From Branchiostoma floridae (Eukaryota > Chordata > Leptocardii > Amphioxiformes > Branchiostomatidae), in NCBI RefSeq assembly GCF_000003815.2, contig NC_049990.1:17064532-17128531 (forward strand): a stretch of 64,000 bases of DNA, given 5' to 3'. The notes below the pieces were generated by a model. It saw only the letters and a list, made by a program, of their open reading frames with translations, had not been told where the DNA came from and did not search any database. Both the position numbers and the translations under genes were made by a program. The stretch's first letter is position 1. Each line of letters opens with the position of its first letter. Below are positions 48,522 through 61,760 of the stretch, in pieces.

Positions 48522-50238
48522 TTACACAGCACAGTCCCCACATGCCCATGTTCCATCACGTGGAGGGCTGACTGGCAGGCAGTTGACGTGAAAGATTTTC
48601 CGGCACGCCTTACATTTTTCCATCCTTCCCAGACGCCCTTCTTGCTGGCAGTGGCAGACCAGTGAGATTTGGTGTGCCTTGGTTGGGCCGACCTTTCGGC
48701 AGCTGGTCTGACGCGGAAACTGTGTAAGCTTCCCTTGTTTGAAACACGTCTCCAAATGGCTCCTCATCTTCCTGTCGTCAAACACAACCTTGCTCACGTC
48801 TTGCCCCTCTGCGATGTCCACTGCCCAGGCGATGGCGAACAGCCCACAATCAAAGACGTTCCCCTGACGCTGTACGTCCGGTAAGGTGACGGTTAGGACG
48901 TTTCTGGCTTGGTCAGCAAACTCGGCGTACGACTGGTAAAGTTGGCTTTGCATTGATGGAGTCATGACGACGCCGAGGCTGTCATACAGGCATACCTGTC
49001 TATCTGTGGAAGACGACAGTACCCAGTGCTGATTGCCGTTGTGGTGGATTTGTAGCCCTGTTCCTGTTATCTTGGCAAATCCGTCCTCACAGTGACCAAC
49101 TGCAGGCGCTTCCAGCCCTTGGAGTGCCGGGTACTGGCGGCGGAGCAGCATCTGGGCAGCCTGGATGTGGTCGTCTGTCAACATCTCACCGAAAACCAGA
49201 GCCACCTTGTCACGAGGGCTCAACTTGACACTTGCCCACTCCAACTTACGCTCCTCAATGTGACGAACAAGAACGACCTGAGCAAAATGAACTCTCCTGG
49301 TTGACATCACGTCACTTTTCTCACCTTTGGATAGGACAGACTTTATTTTTCTGACCTGGTTAGTTTGGGGGTTGTCGGGGTTGTCTTCTTTTGACGGGAA
49401 CATGGATGTTACCACCGCTGGAGCCTTGTTCACGGAGCGTATCGCTTGGCTGCCGCTGTCTGTGCAGTTGTTCGGGGAGGCAGGGCGGACCTTGATGACA
49501 CGGTGACGAACATGAAGTTCTACCTCTGCAGCTTCGGGAACATCTTTGACAATCGGAACAAATTCAGGCTCCGCAGGGAGGTCCGTTTCTTTCATTCTGT
49601 GAAGATAGAAGCGTTCAAACTGTCAAGTACATTCCCAATGATTTTTTTAGAACTTCTCAAGCCGCGTCTTTGTTTTTATTGTAAGCAATCATCACCATCA
49701 AGTTTAAGGCTTTTCTAGTTACAATTAGCGTATCAGGAAAATCACTCCATGCATCTTTAAGGGCATAATACTCAATTATCATGTTTTGTACTTACTTAAG
49801 GTTGAAGAGCGACTGTCTCTTCAGCCACAGCTTCTCCACTTTAATCTCCACCTCGATCAGGCTGTCATGAAGACTGTCCATGAAGTCGTCATCTGAGCAG
49901 ATGTAAATTAATTCGAAAGTTTTATTTTCTATCTAGAATAAGCAAATCATCTGATGACAACATTTATATGACATTGATGTACAAAGAAAAAGCTAAAACC
50001 CCTGTGGCAAGGCCTGTAGGATACAAAGGAAGGAAATGTTGTTCTATGGACAGGGCAGGAATTAACATTTTGGCATACTGTTAAACAACACTACACTACC
50101 TGTGTATGGTAATTTCCAGAGGCCGAAGAAGGCCGTGAAGCGTTCCCACAACCCCTGGATGAAGTACCGGTCCTCTTCAGGCATGTCGTGGTTCCGCACA
50201 TCGGGAAGAGCGCTGTCGATGATCGCCATGCACCCCAT
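48522..50238 (-). CDS. Ulp1/SENP-like cysteine protease with C-terminal PHD-like finger, 3 exons
   Basis: Exons, 5' to 3': 50100-50238, 49796-49892, 48522-49596; GT/AG junctions and frame agree, giving 436 residues. The start is the ATG at 50236-50238; a second ATG three codons on is equally possible. The middle (about residues 200-340) resembles the C48 peptidase family: NQHWVLSSS (His), CLYDSLG (Asp), DVQRQGNVFDCGLFAIAWA (Gln and Cys). The C-terminus (about 385-436) is a zinc finger: CHC, CKAC, FHVNC and CGDC, as in PHD fingers, giving a Cys4-His-Cys3-like pattern. Such enzymes cleave SUMO or related modifiers; the substrate is not known here. Ulp1-like proteases are often carried by DNA transposons in marine invertebrates, so domestication or transposon origin is possible. 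The PHD-coding end is repeated downstream (46764-48521). Confidence 0.85.
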
Positions 50239-50923
50239 ACAAGTACCGTTTTCACTTACAAGAGGTTAACGGTGGTCACCGTGATGCAGTTAGAAGTGAG
50301 CTATGAGACGTCTCCTGTCTCCTGAGAAAGACCGGTAACCACTTACAAGTGGCTCAGAGAGATGAGTGTGTCAGACTCCATGTGTTGTGTTTTTCGATGG
50401 GTAACCAAGTATATTGGGTCATTCTTGGGTTCATGGGTCACCTCGCTTGGTGTTGCCCTGGACGACCAGTGGCCCAAAATTGCCGTACACCCTAGGAATA
50501 CGCAAGGAAAAGTGTAGTTTTACGTTATTTTGGACAAGAATATAACGAGAAAGTGAGTTGGGTGTATTGTTTCTACATGTCTGTCAAAGGCTAAGGTTTA
50601 GCAAACAGTGCAGATATGCCTTTTCTTCAAACCCTAGTCGGCCGTCGGCAGATGATCGCAGCTTTGAGGTCGGGTCCAGGGTCGGTTCGATCGGTAAACG
50701 TATAACCTTTACCGCTGTGTAACCTTACATCATTTCCCAGCGACCGTGACATAATTCGCCATACATTTTTTAGTAGCAGACGTTGTTGATAGAATCTGGA
50801 CGTTTCTTGTACAGCTGCGCACAGAACTGAACTGCTAATGGTACTCTATTAAATCGCACTTTTTTTGGGGGAGGGGGGCGAAGTGTGGGGTGGGGGGCGG
50901 CTTTGAACGTTGGTAGTGAAACA
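50239..50923. other. Flank upstream of the protease gene
   Basis: No gene was seen. Probable promoter region of the protease gene; no core element identified. Confidence 0.5.
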
Positions 50924-51265
50924 ACCAGAGGGGCGAGTAAGAACAGAAAGAAACAACACCCCGACTCCCGGGATTCGAACCCGCAACTCCCCCTTTTCTT
51001 TTCAAGATTCGTCCTCGAATCTCCGAGTTCGACATCCCTGTGTGGCACATCCGCTAGCCTGTTACTCACAGGGTCGGCATGGGAACCAGTGAAACAACCA
51101 GAGGGGCGAGTAAGAACAGAAAGAAACAACACCCCGACTCCCGGGATTCGAACCCGCGCCGAACCCGGGCAGCCGGATCACAAATCGAACGTGCAAACCG
51201 TTCGGCCATAAAGGCTTAAGCCGTTAGGCGTCTTCGGTTTAGCAGTCCTTGAATACCACTGTTAC
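50924..51265 (-). mobile_element. tRNA-derived SINE with duplicated tail segment
   Basis: On the minus strand a head with A-box-like TGGCCGAACGGTTTGCACG (near 51207) and a B box GGTTCGAATCCCGGGAG (51140-51156) is followed by a tail ending GCCCCTCTGGTTGTTTCAC. The B-box-plus-tail part (about 70 bp) occurs twice, at 50921-50990 and 51089-51160. The second block may be a nested or dimeric SINE. Confidence 0.75.
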
Positions 51266-51821
51266 AGTAGTATTAGTAATGTGATGTTATACCACCTAGA
51301 CATCTTCGTACCAAAAATACCAAATGGGCAACACTACACGCCCCTGTGACCCATATATAGCAATTGGGTCTCATGTGAAAAACTACTCTCTGCCAAGGTA
51401 TCCATGTACAGTTAATACAGAAAACGTGGGATCCTTTGTCTTTCACTGTCTCATTCATTCACCTTGGTGTATTAATTTGCAGCCAGTAGATACCCAATCT
51501 GAGTAATAATGCTGTTAACGTGCTCTAGGCACCTCCTCAAACACAGGATTCCCTTTTTACTTGAACCTTTCCAGCCGACCCTGGGATCGAATTCAGACCT
51601 TTGAAACATCGATGTGTTCTCCAGAAAGAATTTAGAGTTAATGTTTTCAGACTAGAGGTGACACAATGGCTATATTGTTCTTCACCTATTATTGTAAATC
51701 AAATAATAATAATTGCAATTAGCTGTCGGGCAAGAATTTGCAAGAAACCATAATAACATTATGATCTAACAGGACAACACCATAAGAAAAATTTGGTACC
51801 TTACTTTTCACTCACCAAGAA

Positions 51822-52287
51822 TAGGGGTGGGTACAAAAAACGTTTTTTGCTTGTTAGACCGGTCCAGAAAAAACAGACCTGAAAAAATCAGTGGACCGGA
51901 TGTTGGACCGATTCAGAAAAAACAGACCTGAAAAATCAGTGGACTGGATGTTGGACCGATTCGAAATGAACAGATTATATCGGCAGACGTTCACATGTTT
52001 TGGGGCTTACAGATCCAAGAAAAGAACGACAGTGAAGTAGAGAGTTGATAGTCATTTTTACCGAGCTTCTACAGTCAAACTTGGTCTAAAACAGAGGCAG
52101 TTAGTGTTGTTGACATACAGAATTTTTTTTTAAATGCATATGAACGTCCAAATAGAATCTTTCGTTGCAAAAATGGACCACTGTTTTGAGTCGCCCATTC
52201 ATTAGTTTTCACAGATAGGTGCGGACCTGTACCTGATCCTCTAGACCTGAACCATACCTGTACCTTAATTTTCTGTACCCACCCTAA
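51822..52287. mobile_element. hAT-type MITE, copy 3
   Basis: It begins TAGGGGTGGGTAC and ends GTACCCACCCTA(A), with a perfect 8-bp duplication ACCAAGAA at 51814-51821 and 52288-52295. The internal block GACCGGATGTTGGACC is present twice. Confidence 0.85.
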
Positions 52288-52295
52288 ACCAAGAA

Positions 52296-55200
52296 CGACT
52301 ATACACATGTGTTATCTCAACATCTGAAGCAAATTAGTCAAAACACATAACTCCAGGTGGGAGTGGATCAAACCATTCTGGTTAGAATGGGGAAGGGAAT
52401 TTCACAAGCAACTCGTAACCTCTGCTTCGCCTATTGAGTCAGTGAGTCAAACTAGCTCCACAATGTTTCTAACTTAGGGAGAAGAGATGCTGCTACACAG
52501 CCTACAGTGAGCATAGTTCAGTGGTCGATGGCCTTACGCTGAGCAAACTCGTTTGAAAAAAAAATGGTCTTATCTCTGGGTGTTTTTGTATCTTATGATA
52601 CACTTTATGCTGATGAATACTTTTTGTACTGTGTTCCCACTCTGCAAAATAATCGATTCGCATTAAGGTAGCAGAACAATCATCTGATTTCACCAATGGA
52701 GATCTACATCATGGTTATGGACCCCAAAAGGGAGTGACATATTTGTCAGCACTCATGGTTTCCTACTGGATGCCCTGCACAGGAGAATGTCCATGACGCA
52801 ATACTTTGTCGCCAAACTTACAATTGGGTCATGCTTAGACACTGTGTTCTTCTGTGTATCTGAGTCAAATCGAGTCAGACCATGAGCTATTGCTGTATGA
52901 TTTTGAAAGCTGACTTATGAAGCTACTCTGAATTGTGTGTAGTCATACCATCCAATTCATTCCAGGGCCCTGGACTGTAAAGTAGTGTTTTCCACTGAGA
53001 ATTTGGGGACACCCTGGCTAAATAACAGAGAAATTAAAATCAATAAATTTTGCTACATACAGATAACTCAATTCCTACACCATGTAGCACAGTTTACACA
53101 TGGATTTCTCTCACATGCCCCCCCCCCCCAACAGATTATAATGTTTCACCTATAGGTATAAGTTCCTTTTTGCAATAGACTTCTTTTGGGGTATGCATGG
53201 ACTCTAGGGGGGTTACTGTGACAGCTGTTTATTCAGATTTTCTTTTCTCTCATTACTGTCTTGGGCAATTACATGTATGTTAAAATTACTCAGCAACAAT
53301 AGTATGGTGAAGCACCGAGACAGGTTAAGCAGTTGCTCGATACAAATAGATCCGACATCACAGAATCTGTATAAAAACCTCTGAGTCCAAACCATACAGT
53401 CTCTATTCCACATTCCTACACCACGCAGCACAATTTACACTTAAATTTCTCTCACGTGCTTTTCTACTCCATTGGAACATGAACTTACTCTGAAGATTCT
53501 CCCTTGCAGAATTAGATACTTCCAAAATGCCTCACCCTAAAATGGATTTTTCCAAACCATCCATGCTAATGCAGACTATTACTCAACACAAAAGTTAGGA
53601 ATGAGCACAATGTTATTGTGATGCAATTGGACTATTCAAGAAGCTCTGTTCTTGTGTACATTTAACGGCAGTCCCAATACCAAATTTGAGATCATCGGGC
53701 TTTGAACAAGAGCTACTTGTATGAGTGCAAAATATACATTTTTGGATGAAAATTATTCAAACAATTGTTTTACAATTCAATTCATTCATCCCCCAAATAA
53801 AATGTACCATAAATGTATCTTCTCGCTCCTTGCCCGTACATTTGCAGCTCATTTGAATTTGATGCTATGACATAGGACCATAAAATAAACACTTTTAGTT
53901 GGTAAAGACCAGAAAAAAATCTCGAAGACCAGATAAAAAATGAATATGAATCCCCAAGGTCACATTCTCATTCTACCTCCATACCATATATCAATATTGT
54001 TCAAGCAGATGTTGGGAGGGAAGATTTCTGACCCCCATTATTGCCCTCACAGTATCAGTATATAGTTTTAAAAATACTTTTCAATGAAATAGATAGATAT
54101 GAACAAGTATTTTTCATGCAGATATCATGGATTGTTGTTAATATAGCCAAATTCTAGTAACATAGGGGGTGGCAACAAACATGATTGTGACTTATGCATA
54201 TGCATGATAAAACCAAAAGACATCTTTCTTATGACAGGTGATTGATTGGTGCATTATAAGCAAAAACTGCATACCTATGAAATACAAATTACATGTACAA
54301 CTTGTTAAAACTCTTTCCAACAGAACCTAAATATTCTTTACATACAAACTAAAGAGGTCACTGTTTGCTCCACCACTTGCTTCACACAGGTGAACAAAAT
54401 AAGGCTGATTAACCTGAGTTTTACATGCAATGTATATAAAAAAAGGTATTTAACATGTGATCGATAACTTATCAAACATATTTGCACATTTTTAGTATCA
54501 AATTCTGCTATAGGGCATTCAGATGAGATGATGTGCAATGATGATGCTATTCATGAAATTAAATATTTGGCACTTTTATTCTCACAGCACATATGGGGTG
54601 AGAACGGGTATATTAACTTTTTTAAACAAATGTGTAAAATAATCATAGTACCCGCAAATCCATAATGATTGTTAAGTTGTGTGCGTGTTTGTGTGTGTTT
54701 GTGTGTGTGTTTCAATAACTGTGGTGAGTGCACTGTGTGATTGTGTGGGGAGTGGTATTGTGTGTGTGTGTATGTATGTATGTTTATGCGTGCGTGTGTG
54801 TGTGTGTATGTCTGTGTTTTTAAATGATTGCGGTGTACTGTGATTGTGTGGAGAGCGTTGACATCTAGGATCAAGGAGGTTATATCGATACATGAGATAG
54901 ATATTAACCTTGCTTGGACTCAGTTTCTGAAGAGTGATGAGTCACAGACGTGTCAAACCTCATACACGTATGAAAATCTACAAAGGGAAATTGATACTCC
55001 ATGTTGGTCAACAGGTGACAAGACAAAGATGCATTTTTTTGCTTAGAAACTTATGATAACACTAACCATTCAAATAACAAAACTGTGTCTTTATCCCTCA
55101 TGTTCACACACACATACATACATACATACATATTCATCACAACTGATATGTTTCTGTATTGTTGTTATAACCTAGTTCTTAGATCAATTGTTCTTGTATG

Positions 55201-58139
55201 GTTGTGACAGTGGACAATAGTTTTTAACCTCCTTGGTATGACTAAGCACTAGAGCACCTGTTCCTGCATGGAAGAGTTATTTATGAACCAGCCCAAGTCC
55301 TAATGCAATGATAATTGATTTATGAGCCTATGAAAATATTAAATAGCTAGTGGACATTTACTTAGAAACCCTTTCTGCAATGCCTGTAGTTTGTTACATT
55401 ACAGTGACTCTAATACAGATGCATGTGAAATCACAGCTATATTTGTATTGAAATTGTAGTAGAAATTTGTAAGTTCAATTTAGAAATTAGACATTTGTCT
55501 TATATAATACATGTAGTAGTATCATTAAGGTAAGCTAGCAAGCAGCCATTTTGCATCTTGTGCATACTTGTACAATGTGAACTACTTTATGTACAAAATT
55601 TTATGCTGTCAGTAACACTGGAATGATCCCAGTCTTTTACAGTGTTGTTTTTAACCCACACATGTATTTAACCCACATACATATAACTGATGAGGGTGAC
55701 AAGAATATGAAATTGTTGGTTAAGAAGCTTTTATGCTCCTTTGATTTCATGACAAAATAATCTGGATAATCTGGATTGCTGAATGTTTTAATATCTGTTT
55801 ATTACATAGATATGATCCACGAGTTTGAGTTATTTTCACATGTACTGTTATACATATGAGGAATAAACACAAAGGATCATATCCTGTTGTAAAAGATGGT
55901 GTTAAAGATGTGTCTATTTCAAGTACAGTATACAGTTCTTTCTTTATATGCGGGTTATTTTGTTTATTTTAAATATTCTGCATCAGTCAAGTCACTATGA
56001 AAAGAAACTGTAGTCTGTTTGATTATAAAATCTGCTTCTTTACAGTTATATAGGACAGATAAGCAGCAATCATCCAGAGGTTGATACAGTAGAATTATAT
56101 GGTTTCTTTTAGCTTTCCAGAAAATCTATTGTTAGTTACAATAGTAAGAATATTCATTGAAAACAAAGCCAAAGCCAAAGCATGAAGTTTTGAATTTTTT
56201 AAGTGATACTGTCAAGTCCTACCATTGCACAATTGACTTGAAAGCTCTGCACCTATAGAACAAAAATGATTCATTTCAAATTCATATGACATATACTGAG
56301 AGTAAACACGCTATTGATATCCTTTAACATTGACCGCAAGCACCCAGAAAACCACACAACTCAACTGAAAGCTAATTTGAACAAGAAGGCTTGAAACACT
56401 ACCATGGACCTCAATGCTTTCTACATTGATGCCTGCTGTTCTGAGGAAAGTCGCTAGGTTTTAATAACTGTCGGTTGTTTGTAAGTACATTCAATCAAAC
56501 ACGCTGAGCAGACTACTGGAGGAATGAAATACCACAATACGAGGTTTGACTACTTTTGTATACTATCATTGACGAAAAAAAAGGTTTTACAATCAGCAAA
56601 AGAAGCCGATTAATTTTCGCCGCAGTGGCGCCCTGCAGTAATAAGAATTACCGCTTGGATATAGATAAATCGTTTTTTTTGGTAAATATATCTAATAAAA
56701 CTCATTAAAATGACTGTGTAAAAAAATGAAATATCAAATTACGACTGTTTTAGTCATTTTGTAGATCATCTATGTAGAATGAATGATTTTTAAACTCAGA
56801 AAAGTTGGGAAAAGTTGCCATAAGCGCCACTTGATGTAAACATTTTTGTAGGGGTCGAAAATGAAGACATATGTAACACTCATATCTTCAATCAGATTAA
56901 TGGTACAGCAAAACTAAAAGAGGAACAGATAGATTGAGATATTGGCCTAATGTTGTGAAAATTGCATCGAAAAATTCCGCTCTCTTTATGATTTATGAAG
57001 AAAATGAGATTTCCGTCGCATGCGGTTTAAATCACGCTAGAATTGGATAGCAGGTGGCACGCGGGTCGGCCTTGCGTGAGAGTGGAACATGTTGGTTTTT
57101 CATATCTCACCCAGAAATCGATGGATTTTTCTCAAATTCTTTCTACAAGATTCTGAAAGCTTTCTTAGTCCCTGTATGAATCCCTATGCGATAATCTTAA
57201 TTGTTCATCGAGTTACTAACATTTGAACTTCGGAGAATAAATCATATATTTCGGGCGCAACTTTTAGATAAAAGTTCACATCTCCGTCTAAAGTATTGAG
57301 TACAGACACTCAGAAAGAAAGTGAGAATAGCACAAAAATGTCCTAACAGGCGTATGTGGTAAATTGTCTTTTTCACCTTCATAAATTCTTAACATACATG
57401 ATTTTTGTACGTCTAAACATACGTTTCTTTGTACGTCGGACAATGTTGAGCTTAGTGGAACGCGGGTTGGCTGGAACGATTTCATATCTCACTTGCAACG
57501 AACGTAATAGAATAGGGTTTCTTTCAAATTTAAATGAAATGTTCATGCTTAAGCTTGTACAAAGTCGTCATGTAAACTGCTGTTTGATATATTTGATTTG
57601 CAAGGAACAGACATGGTAAACGACATTTAACATCTAGGTCAGCTTAGATCGACATGAATTATTAGGTCAGTTAGGACGCTACGTGAGGTATCATCGGTGA
57701 TACTATACATGTATTTCACTTTTCTATACATTTCTTAATCTAGTTGTGCAGTTGCCATTCCACAACGGGGAGTTCCAGACATACAGGGGTTCCTTGTGCA
57801 GTTTGCATTTATTGCATACGTTGTAAAAAGAGAGTCATATTGACCCTCACCTCATTCTTTAAACACATTAACCCTCACGCTTTAACCCTCAAGTCAGTCT
57901 TTCTCATATGAAGGGATCCATGGATTTGAGCTTCCTAATATTGTTACTAGTACTGCTAGCCTTTCCTGGCCTTTGTTGCCAACTTCTATAGTACTACATG
58001 AAGCACTATAGTGACCTCAAGATTGTCTCTTCCTTTAGACGTTAACGTTCATACTTTTAAATTTATCTATTTACAGCTACTTCAGGCGTTTTGATCAAAA
58101 GTAAAAGTTCAACAAGAGTCACAGGCCATGCGCCAGTTC
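52296..58139. other. Long region without a recognised gene
   Basis: No coding exon could be supported on either strand. The longest ATG frames are below 110 codons and lie in simple repeats. Contents seen are an AT-rich background, a C-run near 53120, and a GT microsatellite at 54675-54826. It may be intron or intergenic sequence of a gene beyond the window. Confidence 0.5.
54675..54826. repeat. GT-rich microsatellite cluster
   Basis: Interrupted (GT)n and (GTAT)n tracts. Frames on the minus strand rich in His and Thr are products of this repeat. Confidence 0.9.
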
Positions 58140-58149
58140 TGCTGCTTCC

Positions 58150-60454
58150 AAACTTAAGCTTTTTTGACAAATAAGTTGCGTACATTATGTCAGGGAACCA
58201 TTCCGCAACCAATAAGGTTGGTTTGAAGAAAATCGGACATTGTTTTATGAAATCTAATTTTCTTGCGAATAATGCAGATTTTGTCCCAGAGGACCAAATT
58301 TAGCTTTTTTGACAAATAAGTTGTATATATGATGTCGGGGAACTATTCTGCACCCAATAATGTTATTTTGAATAAAATCGTACATCGTTTCGCGATATTA
58401 ATTTTTTTTGCGAAAAATGCATATTTTGGCTGAAAAGACCAAATTTAGCTTTTTCGACATATAAGATGTATACATTATGTCAGGGATCCATTCCGCACCC
58501 AACAATGTTGGTTTGAATAAAATCGGACATCGTTTCGCGATATTAATTTTTTTGGCGAAAAATGCATATTTTGGCTGAGAAGACCAAATTTAGCTTTTTT
58601 GACATATAAGTTGTATACATTATGTCAGGGATCCATTCCGCACCCAACAATGTTGGTTTGAATAAAATCGGACATCGTTTCGCGATATTAATTTTTTTTG
58701 CGAAAAATGCATATTTTGGCTGAGAAGACCAAATTTAGCTTTTTCGACATATAAGTTGTATACATTATGTCAGGGATCCATTCCGCACCCAACAATGTTG
58801 GTCTGAATAAAATCGGACATCGTTTCGCGATATTAATTTTTTTGGCGAAAAATGCATAATTTGGCTGAGAAGACCAAATTTAGCTTTTTCGACATATAAG
58901 TTGTATACATTATGTCAGGGATCCATTCCGCACCCAACAATGTTGGTTTGAATAAAATCGGACATCGTTTCGCGATATTAATTTTTTTTAGCGAAAAATG
59001 CATATTTTGGCTGAGAAGACCAAATTTAGCTTTTTCGACATATAAGTTGTATACATTATGTCAGGGATCCATTCCGCACCCAACAATGTTGGTTTGAATA
59101 AAATCGGACATCGTTTCGCGATATTAATTTTTTTGGCGAAAAATGCATATTTTGGCTGAGAAGACCAAATTTAGCTTTTTTGACATATAAGTTGTATACA
59201 TTATGTCAGGGATCCATTCCGCACCCAACAATGTTGGTTTGAATAAAATTGGACATCGTTTCGCGATATTAAGTTTTTTTTGCGAAAAATGCTTATTTTA
59301 GCTGAGAAGACCAAATTTAGCTTTTTCGACATATAAGTTGTATACATTATGTCAGGGATCCATTCCGCACCCAACAATGTTGGTTTGAATAAAATCGGAC
59401 ATCGTTTTGCGATAATTAATTTTTTTGGCGAAAAATGCTTATTTTAGCTGAGAAGACCAAAATCTAGCTTGATTGACATATAAGTTGTATACATTATGTC
59501 AGGAATCCATTCGGCACCCAACAATGTTGGTTTGAATAAAATCGGACATCGTGTCGCGATATTAAGTTTTTTTTGCGAAAAATGCTTATTTTAGCTGAGA
59601 AGACCAAATTTAGCTTTTTCGACATATAAGTTGTATACATTATGTCAGGGATCCATTCCGCACCCAACAATGTTGGTTTGAATAAAATCGGACATCGTTT
59701 TGCGATATTAATTTTTTTGGCGAAAAATGCTTATTTTAGCTGAGAAGACCAAATCTAGCTTTTTTGACATATAAGTTGTATACATTATGTCAGGGAGCCA
59801 TTCCGCACCCAACAATGTTGGTGAGAATAAAATCGGACATCGTTGCGCGATATTAAGTTTTTTTTGCGAAAAATGCTTATTTTAGCTGAGACGACCAAAT
59901 TTAGCTTTTGAGGCATATAAGTTGTCGACATTATGTCGAGGATCCATTCCCGACCCAACAGAGTTGGTTTGAATAAAATCGGACATCGTTTTGCGATATT
60001 AATTTTTTTGGCGAAAAATGCTTATTTTAGCTGAGAAGACCAAATGTAGCTTTTTTGACATATAAGTTGTATACATTATGTCAGGGATCCATTCCGCACC
60101 CAACAATGTTGGTTTGAATAAAATCGGACATCGTTTCGCGATATTAATTTTTTTGGCGAAAAATGCATATTTTGGCTGAGACGACCAAATTTAGCTTTTT
60201 CGACATATAAGTTGTATACATTATGTCAGGGATCCATTCCGCACCCAATAATGTTGGTTTGAATAAAATCGGACATTGGTTCGCGATATTTTTTTTGCGA
60301 AAAATGTAGATTTTGCCCCAGAAGACCAAATTTAGCTTTTTCGACAAATAAGTTGTATATATAATGTCGGGGAACCATTCCGCACCAAATAATGTTGAAG
60401 AAAATTGGACATTGTTTTCAATATCTAATTTTGACCCAGAGGACCAAATTTAGC
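58150..60454. repeat. Satellite array, 145-bp unit, about 16 copies
   Basis: The landmark AAATTTAGCTTTTT(C/T)GACA recurs every 145 bp (for example 58446, 58591, 58736, 58881). Each unit contains TATGTCAGGGATCCATTCCG, CACCCAACAATGTTGG and AAAATCGGACATCGTTTCGCG. Central units are nearly identical, and the outermost ones are clearly diverged. Two variants exist: GCATATTTTGGCTGAG (about 58420-59160 and 60160) and GCTTATTTTAGCTGAG (about 59290-60030). Confidence 0.96.
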
Positions 60455-60458
60455 CACT

Positions 60459-60647
60459 ACTGTAAATGTATTTAAGTTCGGGGATTTAATTTCGAGGTAG
60501 CGGGAAAAAGGACTTTTTGCGGTGGTTTTAAGTTCGCTGTACCACGCACCATAGTCTCTTACTTCCATGGAAAAATGGTCGTGGTGGTTTTAAGTTCGCG
60601 GTGAAGTGGCCACCCCGAAAAACCATTAAACCACCTGCATTTACAGT
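60459..60647. mobile_element. MITE-like repeat with ACTGTAAATG/CATTTACAGT ends, copy 2
   Basis: It matches the element at 24907-25112 (GGGATTTAATTTCG, GCGGTGGTTTTAAGTTCGC, CCATGGAAAAATG). It directly abuts the end of the satellite array. Confidence 0.75.
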
Positions 60648-61378
60648 ACTAGAATCCCAGACTCAACCTCTGCTTGGAGAATACAACAAACATTGGCAGG
60701 AACACACAGGAAACAAAGATCTGTTGTGACGTTGGTAAAGCCTTGCTGGCCATGTTACTCGACATTGCAAACCAGCCGGTAAACTGCTACTTTGGTCCCA
60801 GAAGCAAACATGAGAAGAGGCCGTCCTTTCACTAAAGAACTTCATTGAATCAGAGACTGGAGTGATAGGGACCTTACCTGACGAATAATAGATCATGCTG
60901 GAAATGGAACTTTGTTAATGATACAACTTGATAGAGTATGATTATGTATGTATGTATGTATGTATGTATGTATGTTGGGGTATCAAAATATTGTTAATTT
61001 TTTGCTACCGAATACAGGCAGTTCTGAGGCCAGTGACTGGATAACAGGAAATTTTATTTATTGAATTGTCAACAGCTGTTAACATCTTTCATTAAAGATG
61101 TATGTACAATAGGGCTCAATACAAGCACTTTGCACACAGCTCTTACAAGTAATAAAATGCATTTGGGACAGCATATCATTTTTAACCTAGCCACAGTCAA
61201 TATGTACAGGTTGTGTTTTAACAATATCATGTACTTAAGTACAAATGATTATCTAGTATAACACTGCCAGCATTAAAATCATAGTCAACAAGGAAAGAAG
61301 TCATGTCTGATATTATCCTATATATGAACACACTTAGGTACATTGTATCATATACATGTTTCTACACTGACAGCATTC
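60648..61378. other. Intergenic sequence with a tetranucleotide repeat
   Basis: No gene is recognised. A GC-richer block at 60661-60890 gives a 77-codon minus frame of unknown meaning. (ATGT)n lies at 60942-60976. Confidence 0.5.
60942..60976. repeat. (ATGT)n microsatellite
   Basis: About eight perfect ATGT units. Confidence 0.95.
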
Positions 61379-61760
61379 AAATCACAGTTAACATTTGGTT
61401 CAGATCTAGGAAAATCCCCATTTTGTATCTGTATACACGTTGCAAATGTGGGGGGATACTGCTTTTGAATTTGGTTAGGATCCAAAAATCTGAATTTCGT
61501 ATCTGCGAATACATTGCAAATACAGGGTGANNNNNNNNNNNNNNNNNNNNNNNNNNNNNNNNNNNNNNNNNNNNNNNNNNNNNNNNNNNNNNNNNNNNNN
61601 NNNNNNNNNNNNNNNNNNNNNNNNNNNNNNCAACACGTATCGTCTGGCGCTCGAAAATCCTATCGTATCTGCGCATTCGCAGGCAAATGTGGGGATTTGC
61701 GTGTTGGTTAGGATACGGAAAATTACAGACATTTAAGTGTATTTCACAGCAAGGATATAA
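61379..61760. repeat. Repeated GTATCTG-GCAAATGTGGGG motifs around a gap
   Basis: The string GTATCTG(C/T)...(C/G)GCAAATGTGGGG...TTGGTTAGGAT occurs at about 61425-61490 and again at 61667-61720, with a part at 61499-61527. It is probably a tandem or interspersed repeat split by the 100-N gap. Confidence 0.55.
61531..61630. other. Assembly gap (100 N)
   Basis: A run of 100 N. Confidence 0.99.

Noticed and set aside
54551-54893. His/Thr-rich minus-strand frames
   Set aside because: They are translation of the GT microsatellite.
58150-60454. CRISPR-like array
   Set aside because: Units of 145 bp are repeated head to tail without unique spacers, in a eukaryotic setting. It is a satellite.
60663-60896. 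77-codon minus frame
   Set aside because: The composition is gene-like, but there is no known motif, splice partner or conserved neighbour. It may be part of a dispersed repeat.
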